Assembly (NCBI RefSeq): GCF_004027225.2 | Contig: NC_044290.2 | Location: forward strand, 6,340,906-6,404,905 | Reading direction: 5' to 3' | Length of the DNA: 64,000 bases | DNA from: Strigops habroptila | Taxonomy: Eukaryota; Chordata; Aves; Psittaciformes; Psittacidae | Part shown: positions 46,625-59,600 of the stretch, piece after piece | Layout of the letters: each line of letters starts with the position of its first letter | Position numbering within the stretch: the stretch's first letter is position 1 | The notes under the pieces: generated by a model | Databases searched by the model: none | Seen by the model: the letters and a program-made list of their open reading frames with translations, nothing else | What the model was told of the DNA's origin: nothing | Program-made: the position numbers and the translations under genes

Positions 46625-49015
46625 ATGAAGCTATTCGAGGAGTTGTGATCTCTGCATTTCATTTTGCAGTTCAGCTGGAAAGATCTCGTTTCCATATACA
46701 CCCACACACAGGCACAGCAAGAGAAAGCAGGCGAGGGAGCTGCTCAAGGGGGATGGGGCGGCGCGGGCGCTCGGGAGCCTTTCCCTCATTCGGAGTGTTC
46801 CACAGCCTTTATCCGAGTGCAGGAGATGGTGGCCTCTGCCTCGACCCTGTACCTCAAAGGCCGTGCAGGTGCTTGGTTGCACCCATGGGTGCTTGTCTGC
46901 TTTAGTTCAGAGCAGAGGAGGAGTGGGAACAGCCTAGAAGAGCGAAGAGCCCTTGCCTTCTGAGAGCGCCTGATTGACTCCAGGGCAGTTGTAATGTTGC
47001 ACACAGTGCGTGTGTATGTACACATGTACCCATCGTGTGTATGTACCCAGAGCCCAGGGCATGGCAGCGTGGTGGTGAGACCGGCTTTTGCAATAGAAGA
47101 AGAGCAAAGGCACAGAAAGGAGTCACAAAACCCCTCTCCCAGTAACCCTCAAACCAAAGTCATCTTATTTCCAAAGATGAGCTTGGTGCTAGAGTGGTTC
47201 TTTTAGCCTGTAACTCACCCATCTGCACTGTATCCCTCCAGTGCCTTCTTTACCAGTTGGGTCCTGGCTCCAGCTCTTGCTTCCTGGTGGAGCTGATGGT
47301 GGTGTGGATGCAGGTGACAGGGATGGGGTTAGCAGAAAGCAAATGAATCTTCATCCTGGCAGGCATCTGGGTGTGCAGCAACAGGTAAACATGAGGGGCT
47401 GGCTGAGAAGCTGAGCAGGGACTCGGTGGTGGTGGAAGGTTTTGAAGAGACACCTCAGCCTGTCTGCAAGCCAACAGCAGCATGCCAGGGGGCTTGCAGG
47501 GGTCTGGGTCCTTTCCCTGACTTTGAGGCTGTGGAGCAGCTTAGGGTGCTGGGGTGTGTGGAGGGAGCTACCCCTCTTTCAGGGTGCTGGTACAGGTGCC
47601 CATGTCCCCCCAGCTCCCCTCTGGGCCCCTTGGGTGGATGCTGGTGGCACGTCTCTCGCCTCGGCCCCCGCACACCGATCCTGCTGCCATCCCTTCGGGG
47701 TCAGCGCGTGATTTTTTCCATCGCTCCGAAGAGGCTGAGCTCATAGAACAATATTCCTTGGGCCAACACCGCTCCTTTTTGAAGTTCCTTGTTTTGGTAT
47801 TCCTCAAACTCTGTATCCTCAGGCACGAAACACAACACCCCTTGGCACCGGAGGCTTTTCCCCAATGCTGTGGCTTTGGTTATCCCCGGCATCCCGCTGC
47901 CTGGTGAAACCAGTGCCCCATCCCTGTGCCACTGGTGGGTTCCATTCCTTCCCAAACTTGCCACAAGTCTTAAATGGTGGTAAAACAGGATCCTCGGGTC
48001 ACCTCGGCACACCGCAGTGTGCTGCCGGGGCTGGCAGGGGGAAGGCAGCCACCAAAGCATGCTCCCAGCAGTGTTTGTCTTAGCCAGGGGCCACGGCCGG
48101 AGCCGAGTCTCTGCCAAGCAGTGAAAATGCCAGAGCAGTGAGTTTATCCCACGGTGTTTGATTTGTGGTCACAGTGGAAGTCGGGGCAGGAGTAAACGTG
48201 GAGGGTGCAGCAGAAAAGAGCAATATTGAGACAGTCACAAAACCATCTCGTGGTGTGAGAAGTGGGGATTTTCTCCTTATTTTCTTTGTGTTTTTCCTTC
48301 CCCCCGCTGCTGGGAGCTGAAGTTTATGGGAGAAATAGCGGCGGTCCCGGGAAATATTTTGCCTTGCTTGTATTGTTGAATTTTATTTTCCTTTTCTGGC
48401 AGGGGATGAAGGAAATGGGAACACAAACAGCTTGGCTGGTGGGTTATTGGTCCAGAAATCAGCCTGGCCAGCAAGCGGCTGCTTTGGTGGGGAGAGAAAA
48501 TACTTGAAAGCGGATGGGGTTTTCATTGCTTTCGTTCTTTTCTCTTTCCGTCTCCTCTCCTGGCCAGCACTTAGGATGCAACTAAACGAGGGGTGAACAC
48601 AACTGAAGGCAGAGACTGTTAAGGCAAGGATGTGCATTGATGCTCCTGGTCCTCCTGTGTGTTCTCACTGATTAAAATCTTAAAGTCTTCCTTTTTTGAT
48701 AAGATTTGGGGTTTCTCTTGGGAGCTGGAGAGTCTCTATGGCAACAGCTAAAGGCAACTTTTATCCCTAACCCTTGTTTTTCTTGCAGAGGGGGAAGAGG
48801 ATGGGTGTACGATGCTGGGGCACCAATAACTATTTGACCCCCCCTTAATATTGGGAGTACTGAGCAATGGGAGAGGTCTGGGACTGGTTAAATTGAGATA
48901 CAAAACTGCTTTGTGCCTATGAGGCCAAGGGGCTGGATGAGCTCAACCCTGCTGGGCCCCTCTCCCTTCAAGCCAATAAAGGTGTCTTTTGACTGTGGCA
49001 GAGCACATGGTCACA

Positions 49016-49063
49016 TCCATCCCAGTGTCCATCCTTGCATCCATCCCTGCATCCATCCCACCC
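49016..49063. repeat. CATC/CATCCATCCCTG simple repeat
   Basis: A run built from CATCCATCCC with small variations (CATCCTTG, CATCCCTG) in CACNA1G intron 1. The reading frame it opens on either strand is low-complexity and not a gene. Confidence 0.7.
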
Positions 49064-49259
49064 CACAGCTGGGGGTTCCCTGCTGGTGTTTGTTGCATCC
49101 AGAGGAGTTTGGAGCTGTTCTCAGAGCGTGATTGCGGCAGCATTTTAAGGCGCAATTAAAACCTTACCCTTTCAGGAGAAGTCTTGCAGCATGCAATAGA
49201 GAGGAAACCAGCTGGGCTAGATGGAAGCAGAATAGGTTTGGGGAGGTTTTTTTGACTCC

Positions 49260-49380
49260 TATACTGTAGGTCTTTCTAGAAAGATACTATACAATTTAAT
49301 AGCATGTTATATTCGTATACGTTATATTAAATCCTCCTATAGTATTGTGTAGGAGGAATCTAATTTTCCACTACAGGATA
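49260..49380. repeat. AT-rich imperfect palindrome, about 120 bp
   Basis: Several inverted pairs share roughly one centre: TATACTGTAG (49260-49269) with CTACAGGATA (49371-49380), GATACTATA (49283-49291) with TATAGTATT (49338-49346), and the perfect CGTATACG (49314-49321) at the middle. A second hairpin, ATCCTCCTA (49331-49339) with TAGGAGGAA (49350-49358), overlaps the right half. The layout is that of a MITE-like relic or a cruciform-prone site. Confidence 0.5.
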
Positions 49381-52300
49381 ATATACCTTTCCATAGGTTT
49401 CCAGTTGTGGGGTTTTTTTTTTTAGTCCAGTGGAGTTAAATGAAAAATTATATCCTTCCTAGAAAATCTAACAAAAATGATGAGAAAATAATACCTTTAT
49501 TTTATTTAATAAAGTGTGTAAGTATTTTCCATAGCGTTTATGTGGCTGTGTAAGAACCTACTTAGAGCTTGTTGGGGAAGTGGGTTGTGATCGGATAGAG
49601 ATGGGTTCAGACATGGTCCTGGCCAGGCAGTGTGGGAGCTCTGCAGTGGGGCCTGGGTCTTTTAAAGTGGGGGGAAATAGAACTAAATAAAAGCCAGGCC
49701 TTCTGTTTCCCCTCCTGGAATGCAATTGGAGAGAGGATAGTGTAGTGAGTTCAGGGCTGTGATCTGAGCCATGGTGTGAAGCTGCAATTGGGAGCTGCCG
49801 GGGGCTGGATCCTGTGCTGGGTGCTGGTGGCTCAGTTGTCTGAGGGGCTGGAGAAAGGAGCAAGGAGCCCTCTGTGCTTGGAAAAATGGGATTTGGCAAT
49901 AGCAGGCAGGGGCTATACTGTGCTGTGGGGCTCTTTGCAGCAGGCTGAGGAAGGGAGGAGGAGAGAGGGAAGAGCTGAAAACCTGGCCATGGAGATGTCA
50001 AATGCCCGTATGCGCAGGTGGGGGCCTGGGTGCTAATGTTATTGTAGGTGGGAAAATGTGGGGCTGGGTTCCCTCTTTATCTTAACTTGGAGGTGTCCAT
50101 GACTGTGACTTTGGGGACCTGTGTGGTGAATGGCTGGGTCCTCACCGGGCTCCAAGAGAGAGGCACTGAGGAAGCTGGTGGCCCCCAGTCCTTCGAGGTC
50201 CCCAGAGGACAAGTGCCTTTTAATAGCCATGGCAACTAATAAGCCCTGCGTGGTGACATCCCTGCCGTCTCCGTGGTAACGGACCGAACATCACATAGCA
50301 ACATGTGCCTCACGTACCCATGGAAACGGGCCGGGTAGCTTTTTAGCATCGCCGCGTTAAATCTCCGCTCCAGGGAGTGTTGGGGGGGGGTTATCCTGAG
50401 GTGAACCCACCGCTGCAGGGTGGAGGGACTGGGGGGAGACCAGAGGGGCTGCAGGACCACAGGGGCTTTGTGAGAATTGGGCTCATAAAGTGACCTAGGG
50501 GTGCAGCGCCACGGGGTGTTCCAGGCTGATGAAGATGGGGAAGGTGCATAGTGCTTATATGTTTTATTTCCCTCATGAGGGCAGTACGTTTTGGGGAGGG
50601 GGAATAATTTGGGTTAATCATCCAATGGGCTTTTGGTTGCTGAAGGAGGGGAAAAATGAGAGGTGCTCGGGGCTGGAAGCTACCTCGCCGCAAGCAAAAT
50701 GTTTTTGCAGTAGGGTATTTGCAGGCACTCACAGGCTGGTTTTCCTTGCTGTGTCTGGGGTCACCTCATCTTCAGTCTCCCAAGCTGGGGTTTTCCAAGC
50801 AGCCAAAATGTGGTGTAGAGGCTGGGAATGTCACTCCTTGATGGGCAGCATCCAGTAGGACGTGCACTGGCTCTCCACACAGCCCCTGTCATGGCTTGCT
50901 CAGCATTTCATTAACTACTCAGAGCTGTTCCAGGTTAATTGGGATTTGTTGCTGTCAGGTATGAGGGGTCTGCTGGGGTTCCACCAGGTGAGGCCATAAG
51001 AGCTCAGAACAGCCCTGGCTTTTGTAACACGCTGTGGACGTCAAGTTGCACACACATGCTGGGCGCAGCCTTTGTGCTGGATCACTTCAGCAAATGCAAC
51101 CATTCCCTGAATTTATCCCATAACAGGCTGAAAATTTTAGGAATTCATTTGGTTGGAGCTGTTGAAGCGTTTCTTGCAAATGCACTTCAGCCCTTCTTCC
51201 CGTGTTGTTGCAGACCTGCCATTAAAAACACATTGCATGGATGCTGAGGAGTATCTCTGGGTTTCTGTAAATAAATGCGCTTGCTTTGGGAAGGTTTACA
51301 AGTTTTGGGGTTCTTATATTTGATTTTTTAAAGGCTGTGAACTGAGATGGTGAATATGTATTTGTGAACTTTCAGGGCAACCTTTTCCCTCTGTCTTATT
51401 CTCCTCCTTGCTTGTGCTTGGTCTGTGCCAAGCTGGGAGACACAGGTAACATGTTCAGCAGCATCCAACTCACGTTGTCTTTCTGGAGGACTTAATCTCT
51501 GACTTTGCTCAGGTGCTTGTTGGGTAGCAGTGGAGCTTTGAAATGGTCTAGGCTTTCTGGAGTTTTATCTGTGGCTTATCTGTTAGATAAATGCTGGCCA
51601 AGAGCAAGGCTGGTGATGTGGGAGAGGTGGTTTGGGGTCGTGTGTCCATCCTGGTCAGGCATGAAATCAGTGCAGTGATGGACATTAAAACTGTGAAAAA
51701 TCCCTGTGCCAGAGCTCTAATGGCTGTCGGGGCTGGCAGTAAAGAACCACCTTTGCAGTTCTTGTGATGTGCCTGTTTTCGCCTGCCCATTGGGGTGCTT
51801 GGGCTCCTGGGGCAGCAGCTGCTGCCTTCCCTCCTTCCTGGCTCCATCCTCATGGGAAATTCCTCCCTTCATCCCAAAATCTCACTGCACATTTCACCCT
51901 GTGCTCCGTGAAAGGTGGCTTGAAGTGCAATTGGTCCAGAGTTCTTTGCTGCCGCTCCTCTGCTGCTTGTGTTGGACATTTAATGGTTTAGAGTTCAGGG
52001 GAAAATAGTCGGATATCCACAATAAATGGTCAAAGGAAGGAGTGTTTCGGTGTTGAGGTAATGCACCATTGGCCTGAGCCACCTGGGCTGCTGGTGGCTC
52101 TCAAGACTGTGTTTTCCAGCTCATCTTTTAAAGCAGGACAGAGAATGGTTCCATGTGAAAAATCAGTGTGCTGAGATGGGCTACGCATGGATCTTGGGGC
52201 ATGCCAGTGCACACTTTCCCTGCTGCTGCTCTACTTAGCTGGCAATTTTGGGTGCAAACTGGGGAAGCTCCATTATCTTTGAGGTGTTTCATGCTCCTTT

Positions 52301-53399
52301 TCCAGGTTCTGCTGGAACTGGCCAGGGTGGCTGGTGAGGGAAAGCACAATTGATTTCGTGTGTCTCCATTTCCACGGGCTTTGCACCCTGGATACCTTCT
52401 GTAGACAACTTGCTGTGCCCCAGACAGAGAAAACTGTCTCCTTGTCACAGCCACCTCCTTGATGTCCTTCCCCAGCACCACATGTCCATAGGCAGAGAGT
52501 TAACCTGCAATTTTGGGTGGCTTCCTTGGGTGCTCCGGCCTCTGTTGGGGAGCTTGTTCCTCCTGCGTTGAGTTGGTGCCAGAGCCGAGGTCCCCATGGG
52601 TGCCTGCAGCACCCTCTCCCCTTCTTTAGTTTGGAGACCTGGGAAAAGCTTTCTTAGGGTTTATTTTACATGCTGGGCAGAGCTGGGGACCACAGCCTGC
52701 CTCTCCCTCTCTGACTTAATGAAGTCAGCTTTCATTTTCCAACATGGTTTTGGCACCAGGCTGAAGATCCCAGGCTCTAAATAATAAAATAATAAATAGG
52801 GAATTGGGGTAAAATCTCCAACTATAGGGCTTCTTACCCTTACAAGTGTGTGGTGCTTCTGGGGTGGCAATTTGCCCCAGGCCATGGCTTTTAGTAGGGA
52901 ACTCTGTGCCAGCATCAGGCAGAAGTTGTCTCCTCTGGTCCCTGGTGTTGGCATGGGCTCATCCCACCGTGTGTGGCAGGTTCAGTGATAACGGCATCCG
53001 TGCCGGCCTCCAAGGAGGGCTGTAGCCAGCTCAGTGAGGTTTAATTAAATCTGAAATCCCGGCTGTTTTCTCCTGGGCTTTGGCTTGGGATGCCACGGGT
53101 AGGAAATCATTGGAAGGAAATAATGAGAATTAGAGCAACTTCAAGGGTTGTTGCGTTCCCGGCTATTGGGGCACTGGAGGCTGAGAGGGCTATGGTGGGA
53201 CATAGCTGCGCTCCTCCTTTGGGATGTGCATGGCATAGATGGGATAAGTGCTGGGGAGAGGTTGTGCTATTGTTCCAGCTGAGCATCATTTGAACCTGGA
53301 GCTTGGAGCTGGCAGTGCCATCTCCGAATCCCTGTTAATGATTGAGCTTGGCAGCAAACATCCCCTGCAGTAGGTGTCTTTTTTCCCCCCTTTCCTTTA

Positions 53400-53650
53400 G
53401 AGGCATCCTTATTAAGGCAGCGAAGATCCTGACTATAAATTAGATACAAATGTACAGTTAACGCTGAGTCTCCCCAAGGCCGGTGGAGGTATTCTGGTAT
53501 TTAGACTAGCAGAGCCAAGGGAAAGGATCCAGCAAAGGGGGGGAAAAAAGGGAAAATGGCTCTAATTGAGGTCGGTATTTGAACAGTGAAGACCAATTAA
53601 TGCTCCTGAATCAATAGCTCTGCGCGACTGAACTAATACAGCCCCGGCAA
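53400..53650. other. AT-rich island in CACNA1G intron 1
   Basis: About 250 bases with cores such as CTATAAATTAGATAC, CTCTAATTGAGG and GACCAATTAATGC, unlike the G-rich flanks. It shows no repeat family or coding signal. Candidate regulatory element by texture only. Confidence 0.25.
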
Positions 53651-56600
53651 GGATTCGTGTGCATGCAGTGCCTGGGATGCTTTTGCTAAGACCCCTTCTG
53701 GGATGAACTGCTGCCATGGTGGAGATCTCGGTGTGGGCAGAGATTTTGGTGTTTGTAGCCCTGAAGGGATGCTGTGGGCTGAAGCTGGAGGCTGGTTGGC
53801 GAGGGCACGGTGGGCAGCTCCTTCTGCCTTCAGCCTGTGACGATCCGCTTATCCCCCCAAGCTGTGGTCCCTACCCACTACATTCCCATCACCTGATTCT
53901 TCAGGCGGAATTGGATTAAACTGGGGTGGGTGCTGAGGTGGGATGCTGCCGATGTGTTTCCGCCCTGGATCCTCATCAGGGTGTACTGGAGCTGCAGGCA
54001 TCACCCCGCTTGCCTTTCGACCGTTCAAGCCTTGCCGGAGCGGTGGCTTAGCACATGTCCAGCATTCCCAGGCTCCCATTCTGATTCTCCTTTATTGCTC
54101 TTCCAAGAAAACTCGTGTTTGCGTGGGGAGAGGAGATTATCACGTTAGTGTTAAATGCCCTGGGGGAGGGTAGGGAGGGCCGGCTGCGTTGTTTGTGCCT
54201 GGTCTATCTTCCAAGGACAGCCAGCCCGAGCAGCGTCATGTGCTGGTGTGATGTGGCACCCATGGGTGCAGACATGCCAGGCACTGCAGTGTGCAGGCAG
54301 CTGATGCCATCCTGGGGAGTCTGCATTCCCAATAGACACGAGAGAGCACAGTGGGGAGGAGGGAAAAAACCCCTTGTTGTTATTATTCCGTGGATTTTAT
54401 ACGCTGAACTGATGCATGTGGCAGATGAGATGCTTTGCCTCCAGGCGTACAGGAAAAGTGACGCGAGGCAGCATCTTCTTGGCAATCCTGTCTATGTCTT
54501 ATTCATGAGATAAAATTTTCCTGGGGTGGGGAAGCAGTGGAGGGGCTGTGGTTAGTGTACCTGTGCATGGGGTCACACTCTCCCTTCACCATGGCTGGTG
54601 CTGCCCACAGAGCTGGGTGAGGCTGCAACTCACCCCAACCCTGCTGCTTTTCATGCCCATCCTTTCAGAAGAAGGGAGAAAGTCGCTGTTATTTCCACTG
54701 TCTCACTCTGTTTTTCCAGGTTAGGAATCCAGGACGCTCCCAGGTTTGCCGGAGGAAGGTGGGGGAAAGGCTGTAAAACCTGGCTGTGCTCGGGAGATTA
54801 TTTATGGCTGGGTTTGGTGCCACATTCCATACCTTTCGCTGCCTCATTCCCACCTCCCACGGCCCCGTGCTGCAGCTGGGCTGGAGGAGGAGGAAGGGGA
54901 AGACGCTGTTTGCAGTTCCCAAGGGGCCTGATCCTGCCCTGCTCAGGTTGTGCGGTGTCGTGGTTTAAGCGTGTCAGGTCTCTGCAGGGATTTATGCTGT
55001 CCTTCCCATCACATCTCACCTTGCCCAACCAGAGCAGCGCAGGAGATTGGTGTCCCCATGCAAGCTCCCTGTGGGGTGACAGAGATCCTGGGCACCCCCC
55101 CCAGCTCTTCCAACTGTTGCTGCTGAAGGTGCGTGGGCACATGGGGTGGATGAGCTTCATCATCGGGGATGCTCGCAACTGGTGCTGATGTATGTGGCTA
55201 TGAAATACTTCATCGCTGTTAAATAGTGGATATAAAAAAGTGGAAAATAGCCTAGCCAGGAGTGTCAGTGGGAGCTTCCTCCACCTTCACCACCAGCAGT
55301 GTCCTGTGACTAGCACAAGGGTGAGGATGCTGCAGGTTGCAAGGCTGTTGGGTACCAGGATAGCGGGATGGTACCCTGTAGCATTCCCTGTACCACTCCA
55401 GGTGCAGCAGCACAGGCAGGTGCTGGTGCTGGAGGGATGTCAAGGCTCAAGTGTGGTTTGTGCTCCAGCTGCCTGCCTGGGAGTCCAGCACCGCTCCCGG
55501 GGGTACCCGCGGTCTGTGTTTCATCCCCTGTCCTTGGGCTGTTGTTTTCCTTCAAGCTGATAGAGACACTCAGTGAACCCAGCACCAACGCAGCAAGTTG
55601 AGAAACAGCACAAACAGCATCTTCCTTTTGCCTGCAGCCTCATCCCGAGCTGCGGATGAGGAGCATGATTTATGTTTTCATGCTCTTCTAGCGATTTCTG
55701 GTGTGTTCTCACGACTCCAGCTGCCGGGACAGCCGGGGGAGCAGCTGGCTGGGCGAGCTGGCAGCGCCAGGCGCTCCGTGCTCCTCCCGCCTGGCCCACG
55801 CCTGCCCGGATAAGAGCTTGGGATAACACGGAGCTCACAGGCTTGGGGGTGTGGAGGGAGGTTTAGCAAACTGGCATCTTCTAAAATTACCGAGGCTGCT
55901 TTCTCCGATCGAGGAATTGCTCGCATGGTGCCGTGGTAGAGTGCTGTGCGTCGCGCTTCCACAGCATCTCCTTGCTGCTGGAGAGGTTTTTGGCTCAGCA
56001 TCCTCCGCAGATGGAGGGGCACTGGTGATGGGTCGATGCTGGGTGGGCTGTGGGGACCTGACACATGTATGTTTATGGAGAGTTAATGCTGTCACTTTAC
56101 ATTGTGTCCCCGCTTGCTGTCAGAAAGATGCTGCAACTGCTGCCTGCACCCATCCTGCAACCTGGGTGGGAGGCTGTGGCCAAACCCCAGTGGCTGCATC
56201 CATGGAGAATCCTTGGTTGATGAAGAAATTGTTGTGTAATCTCTTCTCTCCTCTCTGGTTTACAGCCACTTGCATCTCTGCCCTCTAATTAAGCTGGCAC
56301 ACGGTTCCCCCTGGGTTTGCTTTCCAAGGAGGGCTGCTGTGCAGAAAACGGGGCTGGGGCTGCTGCACTTCACCTCACCTGCCCCAGTTTTGAGTGCTGT
56401 TTTAGCGCTGTGGCAGTGGTAGAGCTGGGGATGGGGACAGGGCAGCACCTCGTACATGTACTCTGCGGTTAGGGATGCAGCAGAGCATCCTGAGCATCGC
56501 CACTGCCTTGGGTGGGTGCGGGATGAGGCTGCTGCTGCTCTGGCATCGCCAGCTGTGGAAATATGCAGAGTTGCTGAGTGTTGCTGCCTGGAAGGAGGAA

Positions 56601-59600
56601 AAAGCTGGAATATTTTGTCTTGGAGAGAGGAGAGAGCCAGGAAGAGAGGTCAGGGAGGGATCGCAGTGTGCCGGCAGCAGCCAGAGGGGATTGTTCCTCT
56701 CTGCAGTGACCCCGAAGGCCGGGCACACCTCTCTAACATGCTCTGTTGGCACCCGGGAATGCTGCAGGGAAACCCAAGAGACTTTGGCTTTGCTAGAAGT
56801 GAAATGAGAGAGTAGAGGGGCCCATTAGCAGGGGGGGTCCGGCCCTGCTTCCCCGCTCGCGGCTGGGGGAACAAAAGAGGAACCCGTGGTGACATTTGAG
56901 CATTGCACAACTTGGCACAATTGGCAGTGCGTTGGCTTTCTCATGCTGTTCCCTCCATGCATGCCCTTCTTCTTCCCTGGCCCCTTCCCTCTTCCTCCCT
57001 GGGGGAGCATCTGGCGCTGGGAGCTGCTCCCGGATGCTGGCCCCAGGGAGGACATGCCCTACGCACCCTTTTCCCTACGCACCCCTTTCCCGACCCAGGA
57101 TGGGAAGATGCGCAATGGGAACCCCCGACCGGGAGGCTGATGGTCCCACTTTGCCTCCATGCAGGTCCCAGGGGCATGGAGGAGTGGTGCTGAGTCCCAC
57201 AGGATGCTTGTTACTGCTCGGAGGACCTCCCTGGGGTGGTCCCTTTGGGGCTGAGGCAGCCCTGTGATGCTGTTCCTATGGGGCGGGCATTGGGTGGCTC
57301 TGTGTCTCCCATCCTGCTACTGTGGCCCTCCCAAGGGCCCTGCAGCTTAGTGGGGGGAGCAGATTTGGGGGGGCTGACCCTGCTGGCTTGTCCCTCTCTG
57401 TCATCCCTCAGGCAGATCCCACTGGAATGCCTCCCTGTGTGCAAGCAGCATTTGAGGTGGATATCTCAAGGGATCCTTCTTTGCACTGGCAGCTCATGTG
57501 GGCTTGGGATCACAGGGGGCTCAGAAAATCCCAGAGTATGCCCTGCCTCAGTTTTCCCATCAGTAGTGTGGGAATTGCAGGGGAAAGTGTCATCCTCAAC
57601 CGATAATGTCAAATGGATGTTAGGAACTGGCAGCTCTGCCTTTTCTCCCACTGTTCACGACCTTCCTCTTGCTCACGGAGACAATTTTTGTCTTTTACTT
57701 CTTAAAATACCTATATACACGTCTATAAACGCTCTATCTTGGCAGTGGCTGTTCCTCAGCACCTACTGTTTCCCCAGATGGATGGGATTTGATAACGTAA
57801 CAGCTTCCCCTGTCCCCAGAGCCTCGTAAACCAGGGTGTCGTTCATGGCACCATGCAGCAGTGTGCCTGCCTGCCCCTTGTTCTCACCCACCAAGCATCT
57901 CCATCGCCAGACCCTGTTGGCAGTGGGATGGGCTCCTCTGCGGTTGCCTTCCCCTGGTCCCCACTTTGGATTTGCTATGGGCTGGGGCTCTTTGTGGTTG
58001 TTTGAAGATGCTGTCAGAGCTGGATGTACCTCAGTCCTGGTGCATCCCCTTTTTGTTGTGTCCCTGAGCATGGAGCTGCCACTTTGTGTTTGGATTTGAA
58101 TGTCTTGCTGGTTTCTAATAATAACCATGGGGTGGGCTCACGGGCTGTACAGCCAACCAGTCAAGGGCACTGCCCTGTTCTAGTAGTGGCAGGGCAGAGG
58201 TGTTGTGTGTGCTTCGCACCCTCGCTGGGTGCTTCTCAGCTTGTCCCCACACCTCCCAGCTCTGCCTTCTGCATGGCTTTGGGACCCTCTTCCTGCCAGC
58301 AGCCATGGTCATGTTTTCCTTTGCTGCTGTAGAGGAGGGTATGGGATATTGCTGTCTCCTTCCTCTTCCTCTCCATCACTGCTGGGGTGAAAGGCTCATG
58401 GGGATGCTGGCCCCCAGCAGGGGCAGCTCCTGCCCTTTGCCCCGTGCTGCTCTGTTCCCAGCATGGCCCCATAGAGGGAAAACCCAGCCCGGGGATGGCT
58501 GTGAGGTTTTATTACCCTGAGAATGAATCCCAGGGACAGCCCTGCCTCTCGGGGGAGCAGGGTCACGTCACTGCCCAGGAAACTGCTCCATGGGAGCGAC
58601 AGATAGTTAAAAAGGGAAAGAAACTTGACGGGGCTGGAGCAGGGCTGGGAGCAGGGCACGGGAAGGCATCCTGGCTGTGGGTGCACTCCCTGCATCACTC
58701 ATGACATGCTTGAGGTTTCCCTTGCACAGTTTAGGTGTGGGACCATGGTGCTACGTCGCCTGTGGAGCACAGTGATCCTGCTCGTGTGGCACAGGGTTTT
58801 GGGCTTTATTATTTGTTCCCATGAAGGTTGGGTCTGCTTTGAGGGACCCCAAAAAGCAAGGCTTTTGGGGTCTGGAGGACACCCAGTGTCTATGGAAGCA
58901 TCACTTACAGGGATGGCCCCGATTTTTGGGGACCAGATCCAGGCAGGGGGACAACAGCTGTGGCCCTGTGTGGGGACACCGAGGTGGCAGAAGAGAGGCA
59001 GGGTGCTCTGCCCATACTGGCCAGTCCCTGCTCTGATGCGGCTCTGCCTGTGACCCAAATGAGCCATGCCCTCGGCTGTCACCCATCATGAGAATGCATG
59101 TGTGGCCCCTGGCACTCATCACGTCTCCTGCCATGATATCCTCAGCCTGCATTGTTCCTCCACTCCCTTGCCAGGGTGAAAACTGCTGATGCCTCACTGG
59201 GGTCCCTGGCTCTCATCAGGATCCATTCACATTGGGCTGCATGCTCAGCTCCTCACGGGGATGGAGACCCATGCGACTAATTCACCCTGAACAATCCATC
59301 TCACTAATTTATTAGCTGGACGGACGTCACAACATTCCTTCCTCGCACTGCCCACCAGCAGATCCCAACCTTCCTAAACTGGAGAGCATTCCTTCCCCTG
59401 CCGCTTCCGCTGGTGAGCTCTGCCTCGCTCTGTTTATTTGCAAATAGCCCATTTGCGTGTGTTGTTTGGATCGCTCTGATTGCGCCTGCCTTTGATTTGG
59501 GCACGTAGCTCGCTCTGGGGGCTGCTGACCCCCGCTGGGGTGAGATGCAGCTCTGAGAACCAGGGCTTTGCCACGAGCAGCTGTAGGGGTTTGAATTCAG

